Assembly: GCA_003254885.1 (NCBI GenBank)
Contig: QANT01000025.1
Coordinates: 23,877-87,876, forward strand
DNA from: Purshia tridentata
Lineage: Eukaryota; Streptophyta; Magnoliopsida; Rosales; Rosaceae
Reading direction: 5' to 3'
Length of the DNA: 64,000 nt
The notes under the pieces are model-generated. The model worked only from the letters and a program-made list of their open reading frames with translations. It was not told the DNA's origin and did not search any database. Position 1 is the first letter of the stretch; every line of letters starts with the position of its first letter. Both the position numbers and the translations under genes were made by a program. Shown here one piece after another: positions 13,771-24,599 of the stretch.

Positions 13771-14140
13771 ATGTAGCAAAATTTCAAGTAAGTTGCTTTT
13801 TTTACTGGATTTAAGTTTATATTATAATATTTAATATTCTATTATACATGTTGGGATTTAGAAAATTTTACAATCTTAGTATGGAATAGGATCGCATGTG
13901 GTTCTAGTATGGGATGAGACCATCTTACGTGATCTTTCGTTCCATATTAGCTTAAGCTTTATAGTGTATTGGTAAAGTACTTATCACAAAAATAGAGAAT
14001 TTCATTATCTAAATTATTAAGCATGCCAATGCCATGCCATCTGTCTTGTATGTTTGATTTAATTGATGGTGACGTATATTCTCTTCTGGCCTGAAGCTGA
14101 ATCTGTATTTGACATTAGAGAGGGGTGTGTATCAAATCAA

Positions 14141-16395
14141 ATGGTTGAGTGTCAATCGGATCAGGATCAATCGAGGGCCAAATGGACAACACCATCTACT
14201 AAAATATTTGCAGACTTGCTGGTTCAGCAGATAAGAAAAGGAAATAGGAGAAGCGGTGGTTTTTCAAAGTTAGCATGGAAGATTATACGAGATGATTTCA
14301 ATAGGCAGACAGGTCTCAAATTTGATAAGCAACAATTGAAGAACCACCTTGATGTTCTTAGGAAGAGATACAATTCTGTAAAGGCAATTCACCACCACAC
14401 TGGCTTTACTTGGGATGCTGGTCAGTGTATGGTCCTAGCTGACGATAATGTATGGCAAAAGTACATTGAGGTTGGTTTATTTCCTGAATAATTTTCTAGG
14501 ATGATGTGTGGCAAAAGTATATATATGGTCCTAGTTGGTATTTCCTTAACGCTACAAGGCTTCTCAAATGGCATCATATATGCAGGCACATCCTGAGGCT
14601 GACACCATCAGGAAAAAGGGTTGTGATATATATGAACAGCTATGCATTATCTTCTCATCAGATTCTGACACCATTGGAAAACAAGCCTTTTCCATTTCAG
14701 GAGCAGCCGTGGATCAGGTACCTCTGTTTGTTTTCATGGGTTTTAGATGTCATCCATCATTTCCTTCACCTTGCCTTAGTAGAATTAATACTTCCATTAT
14801 TTTAGACTGATGAACAGCAATCCAGGGCCAAGTGGACTATATCTCTTGAGAAGTTATTTGCAGATTTGATGCTTGAGCAGGTTCTGCAAGGAAATAGGTT
14901 GAACAATGCTTTTAGTAATAAAGCATCGAAGTATATACACCATGAATTTAATAGACAAACAAGGTTAAATTATGATAAGCAGCAATTAAAGAATCATCAT
15001 GGTGTCTTGAGAAGGTTGTACCATAGTGTAAAGGCACTTCTTGATCTGAAAGGCTTTACTTGGGACAAGTCTCGATGCATGGTAATTGCTGAGAATGATG
15101 TGTGGACAAATTATATCAAGGTTAGATTCACTCCTTATAAATTACAGTTGCCTGATTGTTTCTTCCATTTCCTTAGTATTCTTCTCATAAAGTTGCATTT
15201 ACAGAAGCATCCTGAAATTGAGGCAGTAAGAGTTAAAGGATGTCCACTTTATGAACTGTTGGACAGGATATTTTCAGAGCCAGGCAATGCTGAAAATAAT
15301 GCCTTCCCTGAACCACAGATAACTGCTTCCCAGGTACTTGTGCTGTACATTTCATTGCTGATTATAGGTGTGATGCATTTATTCACCAGATCTTTAAACT
15401 TATACAAAGTTTGTTTCTTGAAATATATTCTAGATAGATAGTCTACCTAGTGAAGATCAATCAAGAGCAAAGTGGTCTGTGTTTCTGGATAAGATACTTG
15501 TAGATTTGTTGATTGAGCAAACTCTACAGAATAAGATATCTAACAAGAAAGCATGGAAACATATACGGGAGGAATTCAATTACAGAACTGGTTTGAAGTT
15601 TGATGGTGAACAGTTGAGGAATCACCAAAATGTTCTGAGAAGGTTGTATAATAGTATAAAGTCCCTTCTTGATCAAAGCGGTTTTAGTTGGGATGATTCT
15701 CAGCATATGGTAGTGGCTGATGATGAATCATGGGGAAAGTATATCAGGGTACATCCTCTACGGATCTCAAGTTTGTACTAAATTGTCATTGCAGTGTTGA
15801 CAAGCTTATGGTATTCTACTTGCAGGCACATCCTGAGGCAGAAACAATGAGAGACAAGGAGTGCCCTATTTTCAAACAGTTGTGCACATTATTTTCAGGG
15901 TCAAGAGCTGAAGGTAGAGACGCTCAATCAAGCAATGATTCAAAGTTGGATGAACTAATAGTCAAAGAGGATGCTCCTGAAACTGCTAGTGTTTCTGCTG
16001 AACCTGCAGTGGATGAGGCATCATCACGATTATCTGAGGAGGTAAATATGTCCACTGGAAGAAATAAGCGCCGGATTAAGATGCAACCACTTAGTTCAAG
16101 TCGTCAGAGGAGAGTCTGTAGGGAAACTAGTCACACTGGGCTTCATGCTGTTTCCCAACATGAGGAGGTTCCCTCAACAAACAAGAGAACCGCAGCCGCA
16201 CCAACACATAGTGGTGACCGATTCTCAATATCCAGTTGCATTGAAGTATTGAACGAGATGGCGGGGGTTGATGAAGAGCTTTATCTGGCTGCTTCGGATT
16301 TGTTCCAGGTCCCTGACCGGAGGGAAACATTTATATGCATCAAAAGCGATATCAAATTGGCATGGCTCAAGGCCAAGTGTAAATTTCTTTTGTAG
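14141..16395 (+). CDS. Protein with three Myb/SANT-like (Myb_DNA-bind_3) modules
   Basis: Six exons: 14141-14470, 14586-14717, 14806-15120, 15205-15333, 15434-15748, 15826-16395, all in phase, giving about 596 residues. An in-frame ATG at 14066 would add 25. The structure is a pair of exons repeated three times. Each first exon encodes a trihelix-like module (RAKWT..F.DLL..Q.., then F.RQT.L..DKQQLKNH..VLR..Y, then GF.WD). Each second exon starts with a HPE motif (AHPEA or KHPEI) followed by KGCP.YE.L..IFS. The C-terminus has the 'IEVLNEM.GVDEELY..A.DLF' region and a basic linker. The arrangement matches plant Myb/SANT-like proteins related to transposase-associated DNA-binding domains. Expected nuclear and DNA-binding; target unknown. 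Confidence 0.82.
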
Positions 16396-16839
16396 AATAT
16401 TTGTGTAAACCCCTAATGAAAATTTCAAGTACAAGACTCTTTTTCAAGGACTAATTACACCATATCATATCAGCATAATGATTTGTAATTTAAATATATA
16501 TTCCTACTCTGTACACCCTTTAACTTTGTTGAAAATAATAATTATTTTATTCAGAATATGTATCACATATATGAAAAAGAACATGGAAAAATGCAAACAG
16601 CAACTTGAAAGTTGCTGGACGCAGCGTTTAGGAGACCGGGAAACAGCCTTTTAATAAGTTGTTAGCTGTAAATGAGACGTGTGAAACGAACCAATCATGT
16701 CTTATCAGGTCCTAAATCACATTCCAATTACAAGTTACAGACTTGATACTGAGAATGAGGATTTGGCTCTGCAATTCATGTACACCTAGTTCGACATCAA
16801 TGTGAAAAGGCTAGCAAGTTTAGGTCTGTCGTCAAGAGT

Positions 16840-17035
16840 AATATGAGCATGCCATCTATCTTCGATGTTTAATTGGTGGTGATATAATGTTCTGGCCTCA
16901 AGCTGGAGCTGCCTTTGACATTAGAGGGGTGATCAAATCAAACGGTTTGAGTGTCAGTCGAATCAGGATCAATCAAGGGCCAAATGAATAACTAATATCT
17001 ACTAAAATATTTGCCGACTTGTTGGGATGTTGCCC
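16840..17035 (+). pseudogene. Truncated 5' copy of the Myb/SANT-like gene
   Basis: This stretch repeats the first ~200 bases of the neighbouring gene's 5' region (14035-14230): GAGCATGCCATCTAT, TTCTGGCCT.AAGCTG, GACATTAGAG, CAGGATCAATC.AGGGCCAAATG and ACTAAAATATTTGC. It has small deletions and an in-frame TGA soon after the shared segment starts. Similarity stops near 17035. It marks the boundary of a local duplication. Confidence 0.8.
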
Positions 17036-17640
17036 AGGATATGACAAAAGCCAAGCCAAATAAAATTAATAAATAAATGTGTACAACTAGCTAGCAGAGG
17101 ACCAAAACCAGAGCAATGATATTATAAAACACAAGAAAATGGCACGAGTCGAAAATCAAAGCCAAATATATATGCAGCAGCAGCTAGATAAGCTCGAGAG
17201 GAAAGGAGATCACTTTGGGCATGCTGCATAAATCCAAGCTCTAGTCGAAACTAACCAGAGAAAGGAAATGCCAACCACAACAAAAAATTAACAAAGCCAA
17301 AACAGAATACCAAGTACTGCACCAGAAAAACTAAAACCTAACACTATATATGCATTGCGAGTCCAATTCAACTTATTAAAAGTTCCGACTTGCTCAAGCC
17401 TCTCAAGGTATATATTGAAGATTTCTTCTTCATATGATAACCAGTGCATAGATATAAATACAGAATGATTTAAATTCATAGTGCTCTTGATCTTTATAAG
17501 ATTAGAATAAATAGTTTACCAAAATAAATAATAAAAACAAACGATGAAATGAGCAGCACATACAAGTGCACTGCTGTCAAATATATATAATCTAACTCTA
17601 ATCAATAAAATTTTAGTATTTATATCTTCCTACATACTAG

Positions 17641-19032
17641 CTAGCTACTAGTTCCTCCACCATGGGCTTGCTGATCATGGGACGGGGATGCATGCTGTGG
17701 CAGTCTAGGAACTGGTGTCGGCCACCATGGGAGCACAAGTGGGAATAATTTATCAGAGACTTCAGTTTTAGTCTTTCCTGCAGCTAACTTTGACCACTTT
17801 CTTGTACGAATGTCGCATCTAACAATATCTCCATCGATATATAGATACAAGATATCCTCATTATTTGGGTCAAAATGTAATATCTCAACGGCCAATCTAT
17901 AATCATCCGGAATCATATTTTCATCCAGTGAATACTCCCTCATGTCTTTCAAATGAAATTTGCCAGTTCCATCATGATCTCGTTCTTCTTTCAACTCCCA
18001 AACATATAGAGTAGACTGGTCGAAGTCGCACACCCGTAGCCACCCTCTGCAGACACCAACGAACTCAAGTACAACAGTCCCTCCATCTACAGAGTCAGCT
18101 AGGTCATTAACAATACGACTTTTACAACAACCAATAATATCGTCACCTTTACTAGTACAAGTAATGTTATTCATCATGAAGGGATCCAACTCAAAGATTC
18201 GGCCATCCATATCCACCCAATATAACATTCCATTGTAAGCAAAGCTTTGGTTGCCAGCCATACTGTGATAACTAAGTGGGGATGATATGACTGACTCTTT
18301 CCATTCACCAGTCTCAAAAGAAAACAACTCCACATGGAATTTGAGGGAATTATTTTTCTTATTATATTCTTCAGAAGGAACAAATCTCACAACCTTGCAC
18401 CTATACTCAGCATTAACCTGGACAATGTTATATAATCCTTTCCGATCATCATCTTCATTATGGTTAAAATAGGGAATATCGCAGATGAATCCCACTCCCA
18501 CTGTATTTTCCCATTGAGTAGGGGTGGGAGGAAGCGCAACCCACTGCCTGGTGTACGGATTGCAGATGTAGTAATCGCGTTGATGGTGTTCACTTGCACA
18601 ACACAAAACTAAGTCATTATACGTCCCAACCACAACCGGCTCTTTCTTCAAACCATGGACAGTCATCAGTCTTTTGAACACCGGAGACCAGATTCTAGTA
18701 AGGATTTCCTCCCCTTTGGGGTTTATCAGAGTGCTTGTTCTTAAAGTTCGCTTATCCATTTGGAGACGCAGAAAGCGGCCAATGAAATAAGGATCAGAGA
18801 TGAGAGTGCACCAGCGCTTTGACACACACCTATATTGAACAACCAATTTATTGGAAGCAAGTCGACAGAGGATTTCAGCCAATACAACATCAGGGAGATC
18901 ATCAATATACATAATATTCATCAATTTTGTTGATGATGATTTTTTGGATCTTTTGAAGTGATGAATATGATCACAGGCCGGAAGGGACGACTGGAATCTA
19001 CTCCATCCTTTGGTAGCAGTATCACGCCTCAT
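17641..19032 (-). CDS. F-box protein with F-box-associated domain
   Basis: Single-exon frame of 463 residues from ATG at 19032. The F-box spans about residues 42-85 (DDLPDVVLAEILCRL, then CVSKRWCTLISDP). It is followed by a C-terminal region typical of plant F-box/kelch-like associated domains (repeated W and 'YNDLVLCC', 'YICNPYTRQWVALPP'). Such proteins are substrate receptors of SCF ubiquitin ligases, binding SKP1 through the F-box. The substrate cannot be told. A deleted paralogue lies at 12.8-13.8 kb, so the gene belongs to a local duplication. Confidence 0.88.
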   Translation of the reverse strand: MRRDTATKGWSRFQSSLPACDHIHHFKRSKKSSSTKLMNIMYIDDLPDVVLAEILCRLASNKLVVQYRCVSKRWCTLISDPYFIGRFLRLQMDKRTLRTSTLINPKGEEILTRIWSPVFKRLMTVHGLKKEPVVVGTYNDLVLCCASEHHQRDYYICNPYTRQWVALPPTPTQWENTVGVGFICDIPYFNHNEDDDRKGLYNIVQVNAEYRCKVVRFVPSEEYNKKNNSLKFHVELFSFETGEWKESVISSPLSYHSMAGNQSFAYNGMLYWVDMDGRIFELDPFMMNNITCTSKGDDIIGCCKSRIVNDLADSVDGGTVVLEFVGVCRGWLRVCDFDQSTLYVWELKEERDHDGTGKFHLKDMREYSLDENMIPDDYRLAVEILHFDPNNEDILYLYIDGDIVRCDIRTRKWSKLAAGKTKTEVSDKLFPLVLPWWPTPVPRLPQHASPSHDQQAHGGGTSS

Positions 19033-19309
19033 GGCGGCAGAAACTTGGACAACTGATATCTAGCCTAGGTTCTTACTCCAACACTGAAATAGAAATAGAA
19101 TAGGAAGGACATATATAGTAGATTAATTTCTAGAAATACGATAGTAATCAACTAAGAATCCCAACACAAATAAAGAAATGTAATCATGAAACAATTAGAA
19201 TACTACAAGAAATAGGAAACTAGGCTAGAATCAGAAATTAATGGGATTTTTTTCGTACCTGGAATCCGAACAAGAACCCAGATAGAAAAGGAAGCAACTT
19301 TGGCCAAAT

Positions 19310-19690
19310 ACTGATAGAGAAACAAATTAGCAGAATGTCCCAATTTTCAACAAAGTTAGCAGAAAATAGGAAGCAGTCAATCAGATCCAAGCAACCTGGA
19401 AAACAGAGTGAGAAACCCACCAACACAGGAGGAAGATGACTGCGAGAAGATTGGATCTGGAGACTACCGCAAAAACCCAGATAGAAACGGGAGCGACAAT
19501 GGCCTCTAACACAGAAAGTCCCAAATTTTAAACAAAGTTAGCAGAAAAAGGAAGCATTCAATTGGTCCCAACTCGTGCATAACGAAATCAACCTGGAAAA
19601 CAGAGTGAGAAACCCACAAATACTAGATGAAGACGACGACAGCAAGAAGAATGGATTTGGCGACGACGATTTTTGGAACCGTGACCTCCG
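19310..19690. repeat. Duplicated 5' flank of the F-box gene
   Basis: Two direct copies (about 19325-19470 and 19505-19670) share CAAAGTTAGCAGAAAA, GGAAGCA, CTGGAAAACAGAGTGAGAAA and AGATGA. A third copy lies at 13545-13745 upstream of the F-box relic. They are probably leader or promoter duplications. Confidence 0.75.
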
Positions 19691-20396
19691 TCTGTTTGTT
19701 TGTTTGTTTTTAGTACTCCTTTTCGTCTCAACTTGAAGTTGGATAAGAAAAATTACCCTTGGAGAAAAGACATTTTTATCCTTGTTCCCCATTTGAATTT
19801 TCGCTTCGTAGTTATATTATTATTAATTTATTAGGACTTTTTATTTTTTATTTTTTAGGACTTTAGGATTATTAGTGAAAAGCTACTAATTTCATATAGT
19901 GAAAAGCCATTTGAGTGGTTATGCCCTTCCTTCGCTGCATTGTTTCTCTTCAGCTTTTATAAATTTTGCGTTGTCACGAGTTTGAGTTCATTATGGATGC
20001 ATATGTTGTTCGTTTGTCTTTTAATTTTCTAGACTTCAAGGATACATAGAGGATTTATATTTGATAACCATCTCAATCTTCATTGAATTCTAAGAAGTTT
20101 GATCTTTATTTTGTAATATTGCAGTTCACTTTTTTATGATATGTATTTTGTGTTGAATTAACTTGTTATCCAGCATATTGCAATATTCTTGTAATTCTTT
20201 GATTTGTTACAATAAAATCTTTCATTCAATTTTAGAAAAAGTAGTAAACACTTACAATTAGTTTATTTATTTTCCAGCCATTCTTTTATAGTTTGTTACT
20301 TGTTGCAACCCTTAATCAAAACTTATTTTCCGTGTTTTTGGATTTTTTTGTCCCAAATTACGTTTCTAGCCTTTTTTCTTTTTTATGTAAACTACG

Positions 20397-20698
20397 GCTT
20401 CGTTTGGTGTCTAGGATTGGATTTAAAAGGATAAGTGACAAATTCATGTGTATTTGAAGAAGAAATTTCTAAATTGAAGAAAGAAGATGGGAATAAGATA
20501 GATAAATTATAAAGAAAACTTATCATTTCCAATCCCCTCAAAATGGTGGGATTAGTAAGAATAACATTTTCCTTGTGACTAAACTATTTTCTTTCCATCT
20601 TCTTTCTTTAAGTTAGAAAACACTCCATCTTTTTTCTTAAATGCACATGATTTTACCATTTATCCTTTCCAATCTAATCCTAGACACCAAATGAGACC
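20397..20698. mobile_element. MITE of about 300 bp with long terminal inverted repeats
   Basis: The left end reads GGCTTCGTTTGGTGTCTAGG and the complement of the right end reads GGTCTCATTTGGTGTCTAGG. Similarity continues inward for about 50 bp (AGGATTGGATT, AAAGGATAA, CATGTG). No coding capacity. TACG lies at both borders but may be chance, so the superfamily is unresolved. Confidence 0.8.
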
Positions 20699-20786
20699 TA
20701 CGAGTCTATGATCACTTTTGTTTTACATGATGTTGGCAGGACTCCAATCTTGGAGTCTCTAACTATGATATTTATAATAATAAATA

Positions 20787-20829
20787 AATAAATAACTCAC
20801 TTTTTCTTTGTCTGAATAAATAACTCACT
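20787..20829. mobile_element. Micro-insertion with 15-bp direct repeats
   Basis: AATAAATAACTCACT occurs at 20787-20801 and 20815-20829 around the 13-bp insert TTTTCTTTGTCTG. On the minus strand the insert reads CAGACAAAGAAAA, a short sequence with an A tail. Confidence 0.6.
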
Positions 20830-21700
20830 CGAAAAGCCCAAATGATGAAATTCCTTTTATTTTCTTATGAATAGGTGTTTCAGTAATACAAACATAATGT
20901 GTAAGTTGCCACAAATATTATAAAAAAAAATACATCATCCATTCATACCTAGTTTTTATTCTTTTTATGGTAAATTAGCTTAAATCCTAAATACCGAGTA
21001 AAAGTTATACTTATTCTTGGGGCCTCGCAATGTCTTAAATTAATATTTCCCATGTTGATCTGTCATTCAAATGACGAATTTTTTAATTTCTTTTATTCTC
21101 TTTCTAATAGATGAATTGAAACCGCTTAGTATTGTCTAAGATTTATTTTGGGTTGATTTCAAAAGGCATAGATTTATCATTTTAGAGCTTGGGAAATAGG
21201 TATATCTCTTGAGTTTTAGGCTATGCCCAAAAATTTATTGAGGGATATAAACGTAACTTATTAAAAGACATTTGAAGTTTATTCTAGTAGGATTTAATAT
21301 TATATTTTACAATTTTAAGTTTAGAGTTTAGGTTTGGGGTTTATGATTTTGTATTCATGACTTCAGCCCAATATCTTATAAGCTAAAACCCAAATCATAC
21401 AGCCTAAGTCCTAAATACAATACGAAAATCAATTTCCAAAATTGAAACTCTCTCACTAAGTTACACTTATTTTGAAGAGCTACAATTTGATGAAACTGTA
21501 ATTTTCATTGAGTTAAACTTTATCTTAGTCATTCATTGAGTTATATAAACGTAACTTTAGTCACATTTGAAGTTTATTATAATAGGATTTAATATTCTTT
21601 TATAGTTTAAGGCTAATTCTAATTGAAATAGTAGTGTGCGTTTCGTTGGGCTTTGCCGGAAGGATACGCCACCCCTTGGTGATAGCTGGTGGCACAACTG

Positions 21701-21744
21701 TAAATAATAAAGTGTTTTTATTTTGGTACAATAAATAATAAAGT
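21701..21744. mobile_element. Micro-insertion with 13-bp direct repeats
   Basis: TAAATAATAAAGT occurs at 21701-21713 and 21732-21744 around an 18-bp insert, GTTTTTATTTTGGTACAA. The right repeat overlaps the left repeat of the next micro-insertion, so two events are stacked here. Confidence 0.5.
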
Positions 21745-21776
21745 CAATGCTTTTTTTTACGGCCAATAAAGTCAAT
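21737..21776. mobile_element. Micro-insertion with 12-bp repeats and GGCC core
   Basis: AATAAAGTCAAT occurs at 21737-21748 and 21765-21776 around the 16-bp insert GCTTTTTTTTACGGCC. On the minus strand this reads TTGGCCGT then A8 if the last TSD bases are included. A third copy of the 12-mer starts at 21781. Confidence 0.6.
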
Positions 21777-22066
21777 AAACAATAAAGTCAATGCTGTGAG
21801 TTACGCGCCTTACGCCTAATTTTTGACTTTTCAAAGGCTAAATACTAAATTAGATATGGGCTGGGTTCGGTTCATGAAATTAAATTTTGATTTTTTTTTT
21901 TTGAAATTCTATTTTTTTAAGATTTTGATATATTATTCGATCAAAATTTTGTTATAATTTTAATTATTTTAGTCTAATTTTCAACAAAAATTAAAAATTA
22001 AAAATCTTTCGAAATATTCATATATTTTACCATCAAAATCCTAAATTTAATTGCTTGGTTGGGTTA

Positions 22067-22500
22067 CTATGAACACTAATACCAAATGGCTGAAAACTTA
22101 TGGACTCTTATCATAATGGTCTTCAAATTTTATTATGGACTTTTGGTTGTATTACTTTAATACAAAAAAAAAAATTTCTTGCATCAAATGAGTATGAACT
22201 TTCACCAGTATTACTTAAGTATATTTTGTCCATTTCATCTTCTTTTTTTCCGTTAATTTTGGTTACGTGTGTCAAGTTAAGAAAAGATGTAGTTGATTTC
22301 CATTTTTACTTCTCAAAATAGGCTCACTTATGTATATAACACGTGATTAAAATTAATAGAAAAATTAAATCAAATTAACGGAATAGACTTAATTTATATT
22401 TGAATGAAAGTTCGCGGACTATAAAATTCAAGAAAACAAATTCTTAGACTAAAGTCATACTCATATAAAGTTTTAAGGACCATTTTTATATATTGTTCAT
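22067..22500. mobile_element. Possible non-autonomous element, diverged inverted ends
   Basis: The left end (ATGAACACTAATACCAAATGG then AAAACTTATGGAC) resembles the complement of the right end (ATGAACAATATATAAAAATGG then TTAAAACTTTA). No target duplication was identified and no coding capacity was seen. Weak call. Confidence 0.35.
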
Positions 22501-23891
22501 GTTCTATAGTTCAAACTGTCCATCTTCAATGCTCATGTTCTACCTTGATAAAACCCATTTAATTTGTTTGTTATTGACTTATTTTGCAAAATGACATGAT
22601 TTTTAAGGAATATTCGTTTAAGATTTTAAATCTATTTTGAATTTTAATTTGCACGATCATATGATGGATTGATTAGGATTGAAATTGATCTTGAAAGTTA
22701 GAGTTCTTTTATCAACAGGTTTGAAAATCAAATTATAGCATTCCTACAAGTTGGGTTGGCGAGATCTGTTTTTGGTAAGGACGCACCATTAGTTTTTGTA
22801 TAATTTAGTCGTTTGCTTGAGTCTCTGTGTACGGCACTTGGGCTGTGTAATGTGGCTTCTTGACATTTGGGCCTTGTTTGGAAGACAACAATTTTGGTGG
22901 AGGAAGAAGAATGTAGAAAAGGCAAGTCAATAGTGCAAAATTCCATATTAAGCTGAACTATGTGTTTGAAGGGAGCAAATGTCCCAAGCTCATTCGGGCA
23001 CTTGCTCGAACATTAGGGTTGGCTTAAAAGGATATATTATTTTTATAATGAGATGGCCCCAACAAGACCTTGATTTGAATTGAAGTTCTCCAATCGCGCT
23101 TGAGTGATTAGTAGTTAATCTCCAATACCTGATTAGTTTTCAGTCACCCAGAGGATATGCTGCTCCTAACTTAAGTCAATGGGCATATTTTCTAGGCGAA
23201 GAAAACAAAGGATAAACCTATACAAGGCAACAACAATCCTTAAATCATAAGGATATGGTGTTACTGTTGGAGCTCAAATAGTAGGAATGAATTCAAGGAC
23301 TTTGACACGCACTGGTTTACACAACTGGGCACTTTGTATGAACAAAAAAATCACAACACATGACACAGATTTCCATCTATTCTAAGGTTTGTCATAAATA
23401 TTGGATTCAAACTTTTCGACCTTTTCTTCATAGTAATCCCACCTAACATTAAAGCTCACCATTTATGCTCTTCCAATTTAGCAAGAAAAGAGTGCCAGTC
23501 GGTCACTAAGGGCTAACGCAAAAGTAAAATTGTTGCAAACTGTGAGAGAGAGATTAGTTACTTTGGGCGTTTTGGCTCACCCCAAAATTTTTAAAATTCT
23601 ACATTATAATAATAAAATATATATATTTTGCTAATCCAAGAAGAAAAATGCAAGCTAGATTGATGAAAGCTTACCAAATAAAGAAAAGTTTTAATTCCGA
23701 GAAGTAAAGCAACTGGGACAGAAACAAATTTGAAAAGAAAACAGAAAACAGAAAGCAATGTTGTCCTAATGTGGGGCTCTCAAAAACAGATACCTACAGA
23801 CACCCACCTCTGAGGGTGGTTCTTCCATTGAACCATGAAGTGCAAAATTACTTTCCTAAAGCATAGAAGCACCATATATTTAACCTAAAAA
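22501..23891. other. Intergenic DNA
   Basis: No supportable gene. Frames on both strands are short and lack protein character. Confidence 0.45.
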
Positions 23892-23960
23892 CTAGTAACT
23901 ACTCACTACGGGATCAATTTCACTCCAATCTTCCAGTTCACCCATTCTCTCAATTAATGC
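23892..23960 (-). other. Exon-like fragment, 22 codons then stop
   Basis: On the minus strand a good acceptor (TAACTTGCAG) precedes an open stretch ending in TAG, with an acidic product containing GELEDWSEID. It could be a terminal exon or 3' UTR part of the HSF-like locus, but its phase does not join that locus's last coding exon. Origin unknown. Confidence 0.25.
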
Positions 23961-24144
23961 CTGCAAGTTACAACACAAAACAGTCATAAAAACAGATTCT
24001 TTGATATCAAGCACAAATATTGCAAATAATCATATAGCAAATGCAAACATCAGCACATATGAACAAAAACTACAAGCACCAAATCAGGCTAGTCAGTGAG
24101 AAAATAAAAAAATAAAAAGAGTGGATCCAGCCAACATTTTTATA

Positions 24145-24181
24145 ACAAGAGTTTGTTCTTTTTATGACAAGAGTTTGTTCT
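24145..24181. mobile_element. Micro-insertion with 15-bp direct repeats
   Basis: ACAAGAGTTTGTTCT occurs at 24145-24159 and 24167-24181 around only seven bases, TTTTATG. This is the smallest member of the set. Simple slippage is an alternative. Confidence 0.45.
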
Positions 24182-24334
24182 GTAAGGGATATGGCTGTTG
24201 TATTTGAAATTTGTAATGTTGTTGTATTTCAAATCTGTATTTTGAAGTTCCAGTGCTGTTATGTTTGTTTAGCTGTGATCCCTTAGGAATAGGACTTCCA
24301 CTATTATCGGCTTTGTTGGTATTTACTTGTATTT

Positions 24335-24389
24335 AACTAGCAGCTGCAATCCTTGGCCAAAAAAAAAAAAAAAACTAGCAGCTGCAATC
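24335..24389. mobile_element. Micro-insertion CTTGGCC-poly(A) with 17-bp direct repeats
   Basis: AACTAGCAGCTGCAATC occurs at 24335-24351 and 24373-24389. The 21-bp insert is CTTGGCC followed by A14. The target begins TTT|AA, as expected for a LINE-type endonuclease nick. This is the clearest plus-strand example. Confidence 0.75.
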
Positions 24390-24599
24390 AATAAAAAGTT
24401 ACGGTTTTCATTCACCAAAGTGTTAACCTCTATATGTTCTGTGGTGATGTTACTAATTAATCAACAAAAGTCCAATCCAACTTAACAAAAGGAAATAACA
24501 CAAAACATTGATAAGAAGAGAAAATTTCTCAAGCAGGAAAAGGAAGAGAACAACTTCTCACCTTGCCCGGTTATTTGAGCTCTCAAGCAAGCAAGAAAT

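Noticed and set aside
22728-22946. 72-codon minus-strand frame
   Set aside because: No splice context, family resemblance or support from neighbouring frames.
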